Shown: positions 1 to 8,082, numbered from the stretch's first letter. The stretch is 27,385 bases of DNA from Enteractinococcus helveticum (GCF_020742345.1 NZ_DYXC01000035.1:1-27385); one strand, 5' to 3'. Notes: generated by a model not told the origin, from the letters alone. A program made the numbers and translations.

Positions 1-79
1 GACAGTCACGGATTACCTTCTTTCGATCTGTCGGATGGGCGCTGAGCGCATACGCACTCTCAGGCACCGAGAAGTTCAA
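1..79 (-). CDS. Possible 5' end of a gene running off the left edge (partial)
   Basis: An open frame on the minus strand runs from a TTG at 79 to the window edge, giving 26 residues (begins MNFSVPESAYALSAHPTDRK). An in-frame TGA lies shortly upstream, so the start would have to be this TTG or the GTG a few codons later. A purine-rich GGCGAG directly precedes the TTG and a TAGATT box lies about 10 nt upstream. The gene would follow the DUF1648 gene on the same strand after a gap of about 145 bp. No family is recognisable from so short a piece and it may be chance. Confidence 0.22.
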   Translation of the reverse strand, partial: MNFSVPESAYALSAHPTDRKKVIRDC

Positions 80-150
80 CTCGCCAATAAATCTAACATG
101 TAGATATCACTGGATCGTTAGCGCCATCACGTAATGCGAGGTAGCTGCTC

Positions 151-196
151 CAGGCAGCATACAATACCCCTGCGGGTATGTGCAGGCAGTATACAA
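151..196. repeat. 14-bp near-perfect direct repeat flanking a small hairpin
   Basis: CAGGCAGCATACAA (151-164) recurs as CAGGCAGTATACAA (183-196), 13 of 14 identical. Between them lies the inverted repeat ATACCC (164-169) / GGGTAT (174-179). It is downstream of the DUF1648 gene on the minus strand. No T-run follows, so a terminator role is doubtful. Confidence 0.5.
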
Positions 197-224
197 GGTA
201 TGCCACTCGGGCATGACGACGCCG

Positions 225-767
225 TCATTGCGCTTTTAACATGCGCCAAATGTAGTATCCGATGGCCACAAACATGCCACCCAACGGCCACCAGATCCAA
301 TTGATCGACCAGCCCGACAGTTGTGCAAATGCCATCACGACCATAATTCCTGCGCAGGCTGCTGCTACCCAGGTCATCAGCTCTATCCCGTACCGATACT
401 GTTGTTGCACATTGTCTTCGGTGAGCATGACCGGAAAGTTCAAAATGCGTGGATACCTGGCCAGCACAAGCAGGCCGATCACGCACAGCGCGGTGGTGAC
501 CAGGGTGATGATCGCTTCAGTCGCCGGCCCGGTACGAGTCACATTGCCGGTGAAATCAAAATGCATGGGAACCTCGCCGTCGTACCGGCGGATCGCGACA
601 AGGAAGTAGATGGGCAGGCCGACAGCAATCAGCCAACTACCGGCCTGCAAAGCCCGAAAGAACGGACTGAGCCGAATCTTTGATGCCGGGCGCTCCCGGA
701 AACTGCCGTACACCATGGTCCCGGCACGGTTGCGCATTGGTTCACGGTCCTGACCGCTGGTCGTCAT
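225..767 (-). CDS. DUF1648 domain membrane protein
   Basis: This is a 180-residue membrane protein of unknown function. The family signature is clear: after a first membrane segment (about residues 40-60) comes VPMHFDFTGNVTRTG (about 66-80), matching the DUF1648 pattern of P-x-H-F-D/N-x-x-G-x-x-D/T. Further membrane segments lie at about 83-103, 130-149 and 155-174. DUF1648 occurs in SdpI-type immunity proteins and in many uncharacterised Gram-positive membrane proteins, and nothing here points to a toxin partner. The ATG start at 767 is supported by GAAAGG at 773-778, 5 nt upstream. A TAGACT -10-like box lies at 814-819 on the minus strand. The role is unknown. Confidence 0.85.
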   Translation of the reverse strand: MTTSGQDREPMRNRAGTMVYGSFRERPASKIRLSPFFRALQAGSWLIAVGLPIYFLVAIRRYDGEVPMHFDFTGNVTRTGPATEAIITLVTTALCVIGLLVLARYPRILNFPVMLTEDNVQQQYRYGIELMTWVAAACAGIMVVMAFAQLSGWSINWIWWPLGGMFVAIGYYIWRMLKAQ

Positions 768-813
768 GAGTGCCTTTCTAGAAACAGCCGCTGATTTATC
801 TGCTCAGCCATCA

Positions 814-819
814 AGTCTA
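814..819 (-). promoter_or_regulatory. Candidate -10 box for the DUF1648 gene
   Basis: TAGACT reads on the minus strand 46 nt upstream of the ATG at 767. The same hexamer occurs before other genes in the window. No convincing -35 element is seen at 16-18 bp. Confidence 0.35.
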
Positions 820-882
820 GAGTGCAGCTACCCCAAAAACTCTCCTGCCGGTTGCCACCAACTTAGCCGAGGGTGAGTTTGT

Positions 883-1011
883 TCACTGTTCATCGAGCAG
901 CTGAAGGATCCGCTTGACCCAAATGGCTTTGCCCTCCTGACGCTGGCTAAACTGAAAAGACGAAGCCATACTTCTTTCACTCGACAACACCTTGAGAACT
1001 TCATAAATCAC
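883..1011 (-). CDS. Doubtful small ORF or gene remnant, 42 aa
   Basis: A GTG-started frame of 42 codons plus TGA lies in the otherwise empty gap between the divergent DUF1648 and hemH genes. The translation looks protein-like: an amphipathic start (MIYEVLKVLSSERSMASSFQ) and a charged helical end (KAIWVKRILQLLDEQ). An in-frame TGA lies just upstream of the GTG, and no clear ribosome binding site is visible. It could be a genuine small protein, the tail of a decayed regulator, or chance. The palindrome at 1020-1036 lies directly upstream of it. Confidence 0.25.
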   Translation of the reverse strand: MIYEVLKVLSSERSMASSFQFSQRQEGKAIWVKRILQLLDEQ

Positions 1012-1019
1012 CTCGGCTC

Positions 1020-1036
1020 ACGATCTGCCAGATCGT
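1020..1036. promoter_or_regulatory. Perfect 17-bp palindrome upstream of hemH
   Basis: ACGATCTGCCAGATCGT is two 8-bp arms around a single central C, followed by a short T-run (1036-1039). It ends 28 bp before the hemH GTG at 1065. It could be an operator for a dimeric repressor. Read as RNA it would be a 7-bp stem with a 3-nt loop and a short U-run, so a small terminator or attenuator is the alternative. Confidence 0.5.
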
Positions 1037-1064
1037 TTTGATGCCCAACCCTCAGGAGGCCTGC

Positions 1065-2300
1065 GTGACCGAATGGTCAAAACCTCAACCCTCATCCCGC
1101 GTCGTCGTCCAAGCTGGTGCGCGTGTCCCAGCGGCCACACCAGAAGCCGCGGCCGGCGACAAATGGGTTGAAGTTCCTACCGAATTCGATGCCATCATGC
1201 TGTCGTCATATGGTGGCCCCAATGGTCAAGACGATGTCATCCCGTTTTTGCGCAATGTCACCATGGGTCGCAATATCCCAGATGAACGACTTGAAGAAGT
1301 CGCCGTACACTACCGCGAAGCCGGTGGCGTCAGCCCGATCAACGAACAGAACCTAGCGCTCAAGGCTGCGATTGAGGAAGAACTCAAGTCCCGCAACATC
1401 GATCTGCCGGTGTATTTTGGCAACCGCAACTGGGACCCCTACTTCACCGAAGCGGTTTCCAAGGCTCATGAAGAAAATAAGGTCGAAGGTCGACCAACCA
1501 AAATCTTCGCGCTGGTGACCTCCGCCTATTCGGCCTATTCCTCGTGCCGCCAGTACCGCGAAGACTTCGCCGATGCACTCGAAGCACTGGATCTGTGGGA
1601 TGACGTGCAAATCGACTCATCGCGTACCTTCTTTGATCACCCAGGTTTTGTGAACCCGTTCATCGAAGGCACGTTGAAGGCCGTTGCCGAGCTGGTCGAA
1701 GAACACCCAGATCTAGATCTTGCCAATGACGTCGAAGTGCTATTCTCTGCACACTCGATCCCAATTAAAGACAATGCCCGGTCTGGCGAGCCAGACGAAC
1801 ACGATTACGCTGAGCACGGCGCATATAAGGCCCAGCACCTGGCCGTTGGCGGCCTGGTTATGGATGCGGTCAAAGAAAAATACAGTGTCGATATTCCCTG
1901 GGAATTGGTCTTTCAGTCTGAATCCGGTCCAGCCCACATTCCATGGCTCGAACCTGACATTAATGACTACCTGGAAGGTCTGCAGGGCAAACGCAAGGCC
2001 GTCGTCGTCGTGCCAGCCACCTTCCTCTCCGACCACATGGAAGTCTGGTGGGACCTGGATATTGAAGCCAAGGAAACCGCTGACGAACAGGGTCTGGCCT
2101 ATAAGCGTGTTGCAACCCCGGGTACTCACCCAGAGTTTGTTGCCGCAATGGTAGATCTGGTTGAAGAGCGTCTCAACGGGACTCCAGTCGCTGAGCGCAA
2201 GGCACTGACCAAATACGGCCCGGGCTATGATGTCTGCCGTGCCGGCTGCTGCCAGGGTTCCGGCTCACTGCGGGCCGCAATCGGTGGTCTGCTGCCCTAA
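1065..2300 (+). CDS. hemH: Ferrochelatase (coproporphyrin III ferrochelatase type)
   Basis: Inserts Fe2+ into the porphyrin ring. In actinobacteria this family (also called CpfC) is known to act on coproporphyrin III in the coproporphyrin-dependent haem pathway. The protein has 411 residues from the GTG at 1065, chosen because AGGAGG (1054-1059) lies 5 nt upstream; TTG 1038 and ATG 1041 in the same frame have no such site. Visible motifs are SSYGGP (about 47-52), the catalytic-histidine segment SAHSIP (His230), FQSESGP followed by PWLEPDI (about 293-308), and SDHMEVWWDLDIEA with the second conserved His and Glu (about 322-335). Cys161 in SSCRQYRE and the end cluster Cys391/395/396 fit the [2Fe-2S] ligands known in actinobacterial ferrochelatases, although exact ligand equivalence was not checked. 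The N-terminus carries about 40 extra, poorly ordered residues. Confidence 0.96.
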   Translation: MTEWSKPQPSSRVVVQAGARVPAATPEAAAGDKWVEVPTEFDAIMLSSYGGPNGQDDVIPFLRNVTMGRNIPDERLEEVAVHYREAGGVSPINEQNLALKAAIEEELKSRNIDLPVYFGNRNWDPYFTEAVSKAHEENKVEGRPTKIFALVTSAYSAYSSCRQYREDFADALEALDLWDDVQIDSSRTFFDHPGFVNPFIEGTLKAVAELVEEHPDLDLANDVEVLFSAHSIPIKDNARSGEPDEHDYAEHGAYKAQHLAVGGLVMDAVKEKYSVDIPWELVFQSESGPAHIPWLEPDINDYLEGLQGKRKAVVVVPATFLSDHMEVWWDLDIEAKETADEQGLAYKRVATPGTHPEFVAAMVDLVEERLNGTPVAERKALTKYGPGYDVCRAGCCQGSGSLRAAIGGLLP

Positions 2301-2317
2301 CCTGAAGAAGTTTTGAG

Positions 2318-2377
2318 CCGGTGGTGCTGGTGAGAAGATCTTCCTGATTTTTCTCACGAGTGCCACCGGTCTTATTT
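2318..2377 (+). terminator. Rho-independent-like terminator after hemH
   Basis: Arms 2318-2336 and 2351-2369 form a 19-position stem with one mismatch and two G-U pairs around a 14-nt loop, followed by T-rich TCTTATTT. It sits between the convergent hemH and rsmI genes. It ends hemH and may also insulate the facing transcript. Confidence 0.85.
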
Positions 2378-2396
2378 ATCCTAGAACTCTTGCGGC

Positions 2397-3260
2397 CTAA
2401 CGGTCTTCCAGCGCGGCGTTATACAGTTCGCGAGCCGAATGCCCGGTATCCTGACCCACTTGCCGAGTCGCGGCTTTCAACCGTTCACCAGCATCCACCA
2501 GTGCACGCACCTGGGCCAGCGCCTGGTCAAAAGTTGCCTGAGCTGCAGCAGGTGCCGGCCCGACGACGATGACAATCTCACCTTTTAACGTCTTGGATTC
2601 TGCCCAGTCAATCAACTCGGCGAGTGTGCCACGAGCAATCTCTTCGTGCAGCTTGGTCAACTCGCGCGCCACCGCAGCCTGCCGCTGAAGACCAAACGCT
2701 TGGACCATCGCCTTCAGTGTTTCGGCGGTACGGTGCGGGGATTCATAAAAGATCAGGGTGCGAGTCTCAGCGGCGAGCGCAGCCAGCGCTGTAGCTTTCT
2801 CCCCTGCCTTGCGCGGGATAAACCCTTCAAACGCAAACCGATCAGTCGGCAGCCCGGATAACACCAGTGCGGTCATAGCAGCCGAGGCGCCGGGAGCTAC
2901 GGTCACATCCACGCCGGCAGCAATGGCTTCCTGAGTCAAACGATACCCCGGGTCAGAAATCGCCGGCATTCCGGCCTCGGGCACAAACACCACACGCTTG
3001 CCTTGACGCACCGCCTCGATCAGGCCCTTGGACGACTCAGCCTCATTATGTTCATGATGCGACACAACCGTGCCAGAAAACTGCACCCCGGCCGCATGCA
3101 ACAACTTGTGTAGCGACCGGGTATCTTCGGCGGCAATAATATCGGCCTGGCCCAACACAGCTTTGACCCGGTCGGTCAGATCCCCCAAATTCCCGATCGG
3201 TGTGGCCGCCAAGGTCAACTCGGCGGCAGTGGTTTCGGCGTGTCTACGGGGTGCGTCCAT
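2397..3260 (-). CDS. rsmI: 16S rRNA (cytidine1402-2'-O)-methyltransferase RsmI
   Basis: RsmI uses S-adenosylmethionine to 2'-O-methylate C1402 in the decoding centre of 16S rRNA. The 287-residue protein has the tetrapyrrole-methylase fold hallmarks in order: LAATPIGNLGD near residue 17, AEDTRSLHKLL, PEAGMPAISDPGYRL (the glycine-rich SAM site), ALVLSGLPTDRFAFEGF, YESPHRTAETL and VARELTKLHEE. The start is uncertain. The frame stays open to 3293, but the ATG at 3260 gives a normal family N-terminus and leaves a 31-bp divergent gap to pmt instead of an overlap. An rsmI gene divergent from a protein O-mannosyltransferase gene is a known arrangement in actinobacteria (Rv1003/Rv1002c in Mycobacterium tuberculosis). 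Confidence 0.95.
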   Translation of the reverse strand: MDAPRRHAETTAAELTLAATPIGNLGDLTDRVKAVLGQADIIAAEDTRSLHKLLHAAGVQFSGTVVSHHEHNEAESSKGLIEAVRQGKRVVFVPEAGMPAISDPGYRLTQEAIAAGVDVTVAPGASAAMTALVLSGLPTDRFAFEGFIPRKAGEKATALAALAAETRTLIFYESPHRTAETLKAMVQAFGLQRQAAVARELTKLHEEIARGTLAELIDWAESKTLKGEIVIVVGPAPAAAQATFDQALAQVRALVDAGERLKAATRQVGQDTGHSARELYNAALEDR

Positions 3261-3291
3261 GATCCCATTATCATGCCACATCACCGGTAGC

Positions 3292-4929
3292 ATGGCCTGT
3301 GTGTCAACAACGCAACAACGCTTCCCTCATGACTGGCTACAACCTGCTTCCGAGGCCTTCTCGTTGGCAGGCCTCAAGGCTCGGCTGTTGTATCCAACGT
3401 TCCACCTGGGCCGCACCGGCTGGATCATCGCCGCGATCCTCACCGTCGCCGCCGGCCTGTTGCGTTTCTGGAACCTCAGCCATCCCAATGAGCTGATCTT
3501 CGACGAAACCTACTACGTCAAAGATGCGTACTCGCTGTGGCATTTCGGCTATGAGCGTTCCTGGGACGACGACGTCGACGACGCCTTTATTGCCGGGCAA
3601 GCCCAACCCAATGACGACGCCGCCTACGTGGTCCATCCGCCTGCTGGCAAATGGCTTATCGGCGCCGGGATGGCGCTGTTTGGCTACGATAGCGCCTTTG
3701 GTTGGCGCGTCACCGCCGCCCTTGCCGGAACCCTATCGGTGTTATTGACGTTCATACTGGCCGCTCAACTTTTCCGCTCCCTCTTCCTGGCATCTGTCGC
3801 GGGCCTGCTGCTGACCATCGAAGGCCACCACATCGTGATGTCCCGTACCGCCCTGCTGGACATTTTCCTGATGCTATTCGTCCTGGCAGCATTCTGTGCC
3901 CTGGTCGCCGATCGACGATGGGGACGACGACGCCTGGCCACCGAACTGGCCACCCGCTATCGACGCTTCACCACTACCGACGCCACCGACTATGACCGCA
4001 CCCAGTGGCAGAAGACCGCCACTTATGGCCCCTGGCTAGGACTTCGGCCCTGGCGTATCGTCGCCGGTGTGCTGCTAGGCATTGCGGTGTCTATTAAACT
4101 TTCCGGGCTGGCTTTCGTTGCGGCCTTTGGCCTGCTCACCGTCTGGTGGGATGCCACCGCACGCCGCAGCGCCGGTGTGCGCCGCTGGCTGCCCGGCGCC
4201 GTCGTCCTGGATGGTCTGTGGGCACTCGTATGTATAGTCGGCGTTGGCGCAGTCACCTACGTGGCAACCTGGGCGGGCTGGCTGAGTTCATCAGGCGGCT
4301 ACTACCGCAATTGGGCTGCCGACCAGTCCACTGCATTACCTAACTGGTTGGCATCACTGATCCACTATCATGTCCAATCCACAACCTTTCACACCGGACT
4401 GGACAGTTCTCACAACTACGCCTCATCCGCCTGGACCTGGCCCTTTGCTGGACGCCCGGTATCCTTTTACTATCGCACCGAAAACGTCCAATGCGCCGCT
4501 GAGGAGTGTTCCGCGGCAATCCTGGATCTGCCCAATCCGCTAATCTGGTGGACCGGATTATTCGCCATCGTCATCATCGTTATCCGCTGGCTGCTCATCC
4601 GCGACTGGCGCGCCGGTGCCATCCTGGCCGTCTATGCGGCAGGACAACTCATCTGGGTGTTGTGGCCAGCCCGAACCATGTTCTTCTTCTACACCGTGGC
4701 CTATGTGCCATTTCTCATCCTGGCGATCACCTACGTGGCCGGGTTGTGGTTGGCGCGCACCACGCAGTCAGGCACCGGATTTGCTTCGCGGCGTGTCGCC
4801 GTCGTGAGTATCAGTCTCTTTGTGCTTGCGGCCCTGGCCGTCAGCGCATATTTCATGCCAATTTGGACGGGCGAACCGCTGTCCCAACATCAGTGGCGGG
4901 CGCGCATGTGGTTCCAATCCTGGATCTAA
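3292..4929 (+). CDS. pmt: Dolichyl-phosphate-mannose-type protein O-mannosyltransferase (GT39)
   Basis: Transfers mannose from polyprenyl-phosphate-mannose to Ser/Thr of exported proteins at the outer face of the membrane, during Sec export. With the ATG at 3292 it has 545 residues. The first membrane segment (about 43-60) is followed by FDETYYVKDAYS with the catalytic Asp71-Glu72 pair of the PMT family, then HPPAGKW (from His115), which matches the second family motif. Many hydrophobic segments follow and the C-terminus lies after the last one. The start is uncertain: ATG 3292 or GTG 3301 are both possible and neither has a good ribosome binding site. The frame is open back to 3070, but that stretch is antisense to rsmI and is not coding. 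The manA gene in this window would help supply its mannose donor. Confidence 0.93.
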   Translation: MACVSTTQQRFPHDWLQPASEAFSLAGLKARLLYPTFHLGRTGWIIAAILTVAAGLLRFWNLSHPNELIFDETYYVKDAYSLWHFGYERSWDDDVDDAFIAGQAQPNDDAAYVVHPPAGKWLIGAGMALFGYDSAFGWRVTAALAGTLSVLLTFILAAQLFRSLFLASVAGLLLTIEGHHIVMSRTALLDIFLMLFVLAAFCALVADRRWGRRRLATELATRYRRFTTTDATDYDRTQWQKTATYGPWLGLRPWRIVAGVLLGIAVSIKLSGLAFVAAFGLLTVWWDATARRSAGVRRWLPGAVVLDGLWALVCIVGVGAVTYVATWAGWLSSSGGYYRNWAADQSTALPNWLASLIHYHVQSTTFHTGLDSSHNYASSAWTWPFAGRPVSFYYRTENVQCAAEECSAAILDLPNPLIWWTGLFAIVIIVIRWLLIRDWRAGAILAVYAAGQLIWVLWPARTMFFFYTVAYVPFLILAITYVAGLWLARTTQSGTGFASRRVAVVSISLFVLAALAVSAYFMPIWTGEPLSQHQWRARMWFQSWI

Positions 4930-4986
4930 TCCTGATGCTCGGCACGACTCATTTGTGACCCACACCGCAATACTATGGCCCACGTC

Positions 4987-5016
4987 ATGACAAGGTAGTG
5001 GCCGGGGCGGTAGACT
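4987..5016 (+). promoter_or_regulatory. Promoter of the acyl-CoA synthetase gene
   Basis: ATGACA (4987-4992, 5 of 6 to TTGACA) is separated by 18 bp from TAGACT (5011-5016, a TANNNT -10). Transcription would start near 5023, giving a leader of about 50 nt that contains the whole tandem repeat at 5031-5064. Confidence 0.55.
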
Positions 5017-5030
5017 GAGTCGCGGCAATT

Positions 5031-5064
5031 TTCACCACCCCAGAAAGTTCACCACCCCAGAAAG
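5031..5064 (+). repeat. Exact 17-bp tandem duplication in the 5' leader
   Basis: TTCACCACCCCAGAAAG occurs twice back to back (5031-5047 and 5048-5064), ending 8 bp before the GTG start at 5073. The second copy merges into AAAGCAGG, the only ribosome-binding-like sequence. Confidence 0.9.
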
Positions 5065-5072
5065 CAGGCCCC

Positions 5073-6887
5073 GTGCACGTTTCAGCCCCCTACATCACCC
5101 GGCTCGATTCACAAGCTAACCTCACCGACCTGGTCATTGAGCGGCTCGGGGCCCAGCCGGCCAGAGTGGTGTATGCGGTACAAACCACCAACGACGTCGA
5201 ACATCTGAACTGGCGCGAAGTCACCGCCTTCGATTTCCTGGACCAGGTGCGCAAGGTCGCCAAAGGTCTCATAGCTTCGGGGATCAAACCCGACGACATG
5301 GTTGCCGTGATGTCTGCCACCAGCTACCAGTGGGCTGTCATTGATCAGGCGTTGTGGTTTGCCGGGGCCATCTCGGTGCCCATCTACGAGACCTCCTCGC
5401 CGTCACAAATCGCCCACATTCTCACCGATTCCGGGGCCGAGCGGGTTTTTGTTGCAGGATCCACTCCTGCACGCGCGGTGACCCGGGCCGTCCAGACCAC
5501 TGAAGCCTTGGAAACCATCCAGCAATATGAACTCTCTGATGACGGTTTGGCACAATTAGCCCGGGCCGGCGTCGAGATTTCCGACGACGACCTGGAAACC
5601 GCCCGCACGGTAGCGACCATGGATTCCACGGCAACTGTGGTCTACACATCGGGTACCACTGGCCCACCCAAGGGTGCCAAGATTTCGCATCGCAACCTGG
5701 CCGAGGGCGCGGTCAATATTGTGCCCTGGGCCCAGGAGATTGTGTTGAACCACCCAACCCCGCGGCTGTTGATGTTCCTACCGCTGGCTCACATTCTGGC
5801 CCGCGCGGTCCAATACTTCGCACTGGTGTCGGGCATTCAGATCGCCCACACCTCCGACACCGCTAATGTCACCACGCTCATGCAGGCATATCAGCCCACC
5901 TGGTTACTGGTGGTTCCGCGCGTGTTGGAAAAAGCCTATACGACCGTCTTGGCCCAGGCCGAGGACGCCAAAGGCTTGCGCAAAAGCCTGCTGACCGATG
6001 CGATTCATGTAGCCGAGCAGTGGTCGCGTGCCCGCCAAGCCGGACAGCTGCCCGTGGGGTTACGTGCCAAACATGCCCTGTACGATCGGTTGGTCTACGC
6101 CAAGATTCGTGCGGTATTTGGTGGTCAAGCCAAGGCTGCAATTTCTGGTGCCAGCCCGCTGAATGAGAAATTGGCCCACCTGTTCACCGGAATGGGATTA
6201 GAGATCTTTGAAGGCTACGGGCTGACCGAATCCACCGCCCCGGCCGCGGTCAATGTTCCCGGACACGTCCGGCTGGGCTCGGTGGGCAAACTCGTGCCCG
6301 GTATGGAAGCCAAACTTTCGGCAACCGGGGAGTTGCTGCTGCGCGGGGTGGTGGTCTCCCCCGGGTACCTGTCACCGGCGGCCACCGCAGACTCATTCGA
6401 CGACGACGGCTGGTTTGCCACCGGGGATCTAGCCGAGATCGATGACGACGGATTCATCTACATCACCGGGCGCTCTAAAGACCTGCTGGTCACCGCAGGC
6501 GGCAAGAACGTGTCCCCGGCCCCGCTGGAAGAGGTTATTTCGTCGTGTCCGATTGTGGGGCACGCCGTCGTCGTCGGGGAAAATAAACCATTTGTGGGTG
6601 TGCTGATTTCGCTGGATTCCGAACAGCTGGCCCAGTGGGCGGACCGGCGTGGCAAAGTCGGGTTAACATTGGAGCACGCACGCGACGATGAGGCTGTACA
6701 CGCCGAAATTCAACGCTACATTGACCTGGCCAATCAGAGCGTGTCGAAGGCCGAATCCGTGCGCAAGATGGTTATTTTGCCCACCGAACTCTCACAAGAA
6801 ACCGGGCACGTAACCCCGTCGGAAAAGCTACGTCGGGCTTCAGTGATCAAGGACTTTGACGACGCGATGACCGAACTCTACGGCTAG
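5073..6887 (+). CDS. Long-chain fatty acid-CoA ligase (AMP-dependent synthetase)
   Basis: Activates long-chain fatty acids to acyl-CoA through an acyl-adenylate, in the cytoplasm or at the membrane. The 604-residue length fits the FadD15-like actinobacterial class. The adenylate-forming motifs are complete: YTSGTTGPPKG (191-201, phosphate loop), GYGLTEST (381-388), TGDL (450-453), and TGRSKDLLVTAGGKNVSP (from 465), which carries the hinge and the conserved Arg and Gly. The GTG at 5073 is the first usable start, with AAAGCAGG a few bases upstream. The stop overlaps that of the convergent membrane-protein gene by 4 nt. No partner gene for a dedicated pathway is adjacent, so the substrate range is inferred only from the family. 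Confidence 0.95.
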   Translation: MHVSAPYITRLDSQANLTDLVIERLGAQPARVVYAVQTTNDVEHLNWREVTAFDFLDQVRKVAKGLIASGIKPDDMVAVMSATSYQWAVIDQALWFAGAISVPIYETSSPSQIAHILTDSGAERVFVAGSTPARAVTRAVQTTEALETIQQYELSDDGLAQLARAGVEISDDDLETARTVATMDSTATVVYTSGTTGPPKGAKISHRNLAEGAVNIVPWAQEIVLNHPTPRLLMFLPLAHILARAVQYFALVSGIQIAHTSDTANVTTLMQAYQPTWLLVVPRVLEKAYTTVLAQAEDAKGLRKSLLTDAIHVAEQWSRARQAGQLPVGLRAKHALYDRLVYAKIRAVFGGQAKAAISGASPLNEKLAHLFTGMGLEIFEGYGLTESTAPAAVNVPGHVRLGSVGKLVPGMEAKLSATGELLLRGVVVSPGYLSPAATADSFDDDGWFATGDLAEIDDDGFIYITGRSKDLLVTAGGKNVSPAPLEEVISSCPIVGHAVVVGENKPFVGVLISLDSEQLAQWADRRGKVGLTLEHARDDEAVHAEIQRYIDLANQSVSKAESVRKMVILPTELSQETGHVTPSEKLRRASVIKDFDDAMTELYG

Positions 6888-7996
6888 CGCATTTCCGGCT
6901 GGGCTGGTGTTATCGATGCTCGGCCGGTGACCTGGGATTCCAGGAACTGCTGGGCCCGCTCGCGGTGGTATCGGCGACGCGCGGTCGGGGCGGTGCAGAC
7001 CGCGATGATGATCATGGTGACCAACGTCAGTCCGGCAACCCAGGCTGCGGCATCCACCCAGAATTGGCCCGGGTAGAGGCGAATCAGCGAGTCTGAGGTT
7101 GCAAAAGTCCAGGTCCCGTCGGCAAAGAACATTTGATGGAACCCGGCAAAAAACGCTTCCCAACCGAAGGCCGCGACCACGGCCAGGACGATCATGACCA
7201 CGGTTAACCACACGGCCCCGGCAAATAGCGACCGGGCAATCGCACCCTTGCGCATGCGGTAAAGCATGATCATAACGACGACGCACACCACCGCCGCGAC
7301 CAGCCCGGCAATCATGGTGACCAGCATGACCTGTTTGACATCGGCCATATGGCCGACCTCGGCCTCAGTGAAGACCGGGTTACCATTAGCAAACCTCAAA
7401 TCACCCAGGTAGGCCGGCGGGGCGAAGTTAAAGAGGTAGTCCAGGCCGTAGGATCCCAAAGTCAGGCGGTCTTCGGTTTCCAAACCGAACTGATCGGCCG
7501 GGAATCCGGGACGATGGTACTCAAACCACAAAAACACCGGTGAGGCCACCAACCGGATCATCGCGATCAGAATGACCATCGGGGCCAAAATGGCCAATAC
7601 GACCTGCAGGATCCGGGCCAAAGTTGGTGAGCCCACTGCCGCGCGATCACGAGCTTTGGCCCGAGCAGCAGCAGCATCTTCGAAAGAATCTTCCAAAAGC
7701 TCCGTGGCCATGGCATCATCACGGCTTGCCGCATGCGATCCGGCAGTCGCTGCAATTGGTGGCGGTGGCGGTGTGCTACGCGTTGCCGGTTCTTGTATCT
7801 GATGGGCCGCGGTAGTTTGCAGTGCGTCGCCATCGGGGTCCACGCGACGACGTTTTCTGCGCGGGGTGGCAATGGGCTCGGCCGGACGAATCTGTTCCTC
7901 TACGGTCGGGGGCGCCAAACGCGGCGTTTCTTGGTCGCGAACCTGATGATCGTCGTCGTCGGAGAAGTCCCGGTGGTCGTTGGATTGCTTCGACAT
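6884..7996 (-). CDS. TIGR01906/DUF1461 family membrane protein (Lit-like)
   Basis: A 370-residue membrane protein. A disordered N-terminus of about 125 residues carries an Asp run, the basic patch RRKRRR and a proline run. Four membrane segments follow at roughly 129-152, 223-246, 261-285 and 313-334. The family is recognised from EAEVGHMADVKQV (211-223, with His216 and Asp219) and from FHQMFF (from 286) followed by SLIRLYPGQFW. This matches TIGR01906, the family that includes the lipoprotein intramolecular transacylase Lit of Firmicutes; whether this actinobacterial member does that reaction is unknown. The ATG at 7996 is preferred because GAAAGG lies 8-9 nt upstream; the frame begins three codons earlier at a GTG inside that site. 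Confidence 0.82.
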   Translation of the reverse strand: MSKQSNDHRDFSDDDDHQVRDQETPRLAPPTVEEQIRPAEPIATPRRKRRRVDPDGDALQTTAAHQIQEPATRSTPPPPPIAATAGSHAASRDDAMATELLEDSFEDAAAARAKARDRAAVGSPTLARILQVVLAILAPMVILIAMIRLVASPVFLWFEYHRPGFPADQFGLETEDRLTLGSYGLDYLFNFAPPAYLGDLRFANGNPVFTEAEVGHMADVKQVMLVTMIAGLVAAVVCVVVMIMLYRMRKGAIARSLFAGAVWLTVVMIVLAVVAAFGWEAFFAGFHQMFFADGTWTFATSDSLIRLYPGQFWVDAAAWVAGLTLVTMIIIAVCTAPTARRRYHRERAQQFLESQVTGRASITPAQPEMR

Positions 7997-8082
7997 AGCC
8001 CACACCTTTCCATCACGCTTTATCGCTAGCCTACGGTGTTGGCCACGGCGAGGAGAGTTTTTGGCGGCGCGTTGCGTAGCCT

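Noticed and set aside
3070..3291. Upstream extension of the pmt open frame (74 extra codons)
   Set aside because: It is entirely antisense to the N-terminal half of rsmI, lacks family similarity and would remove the intergenic region. The real start is at or after 3292.
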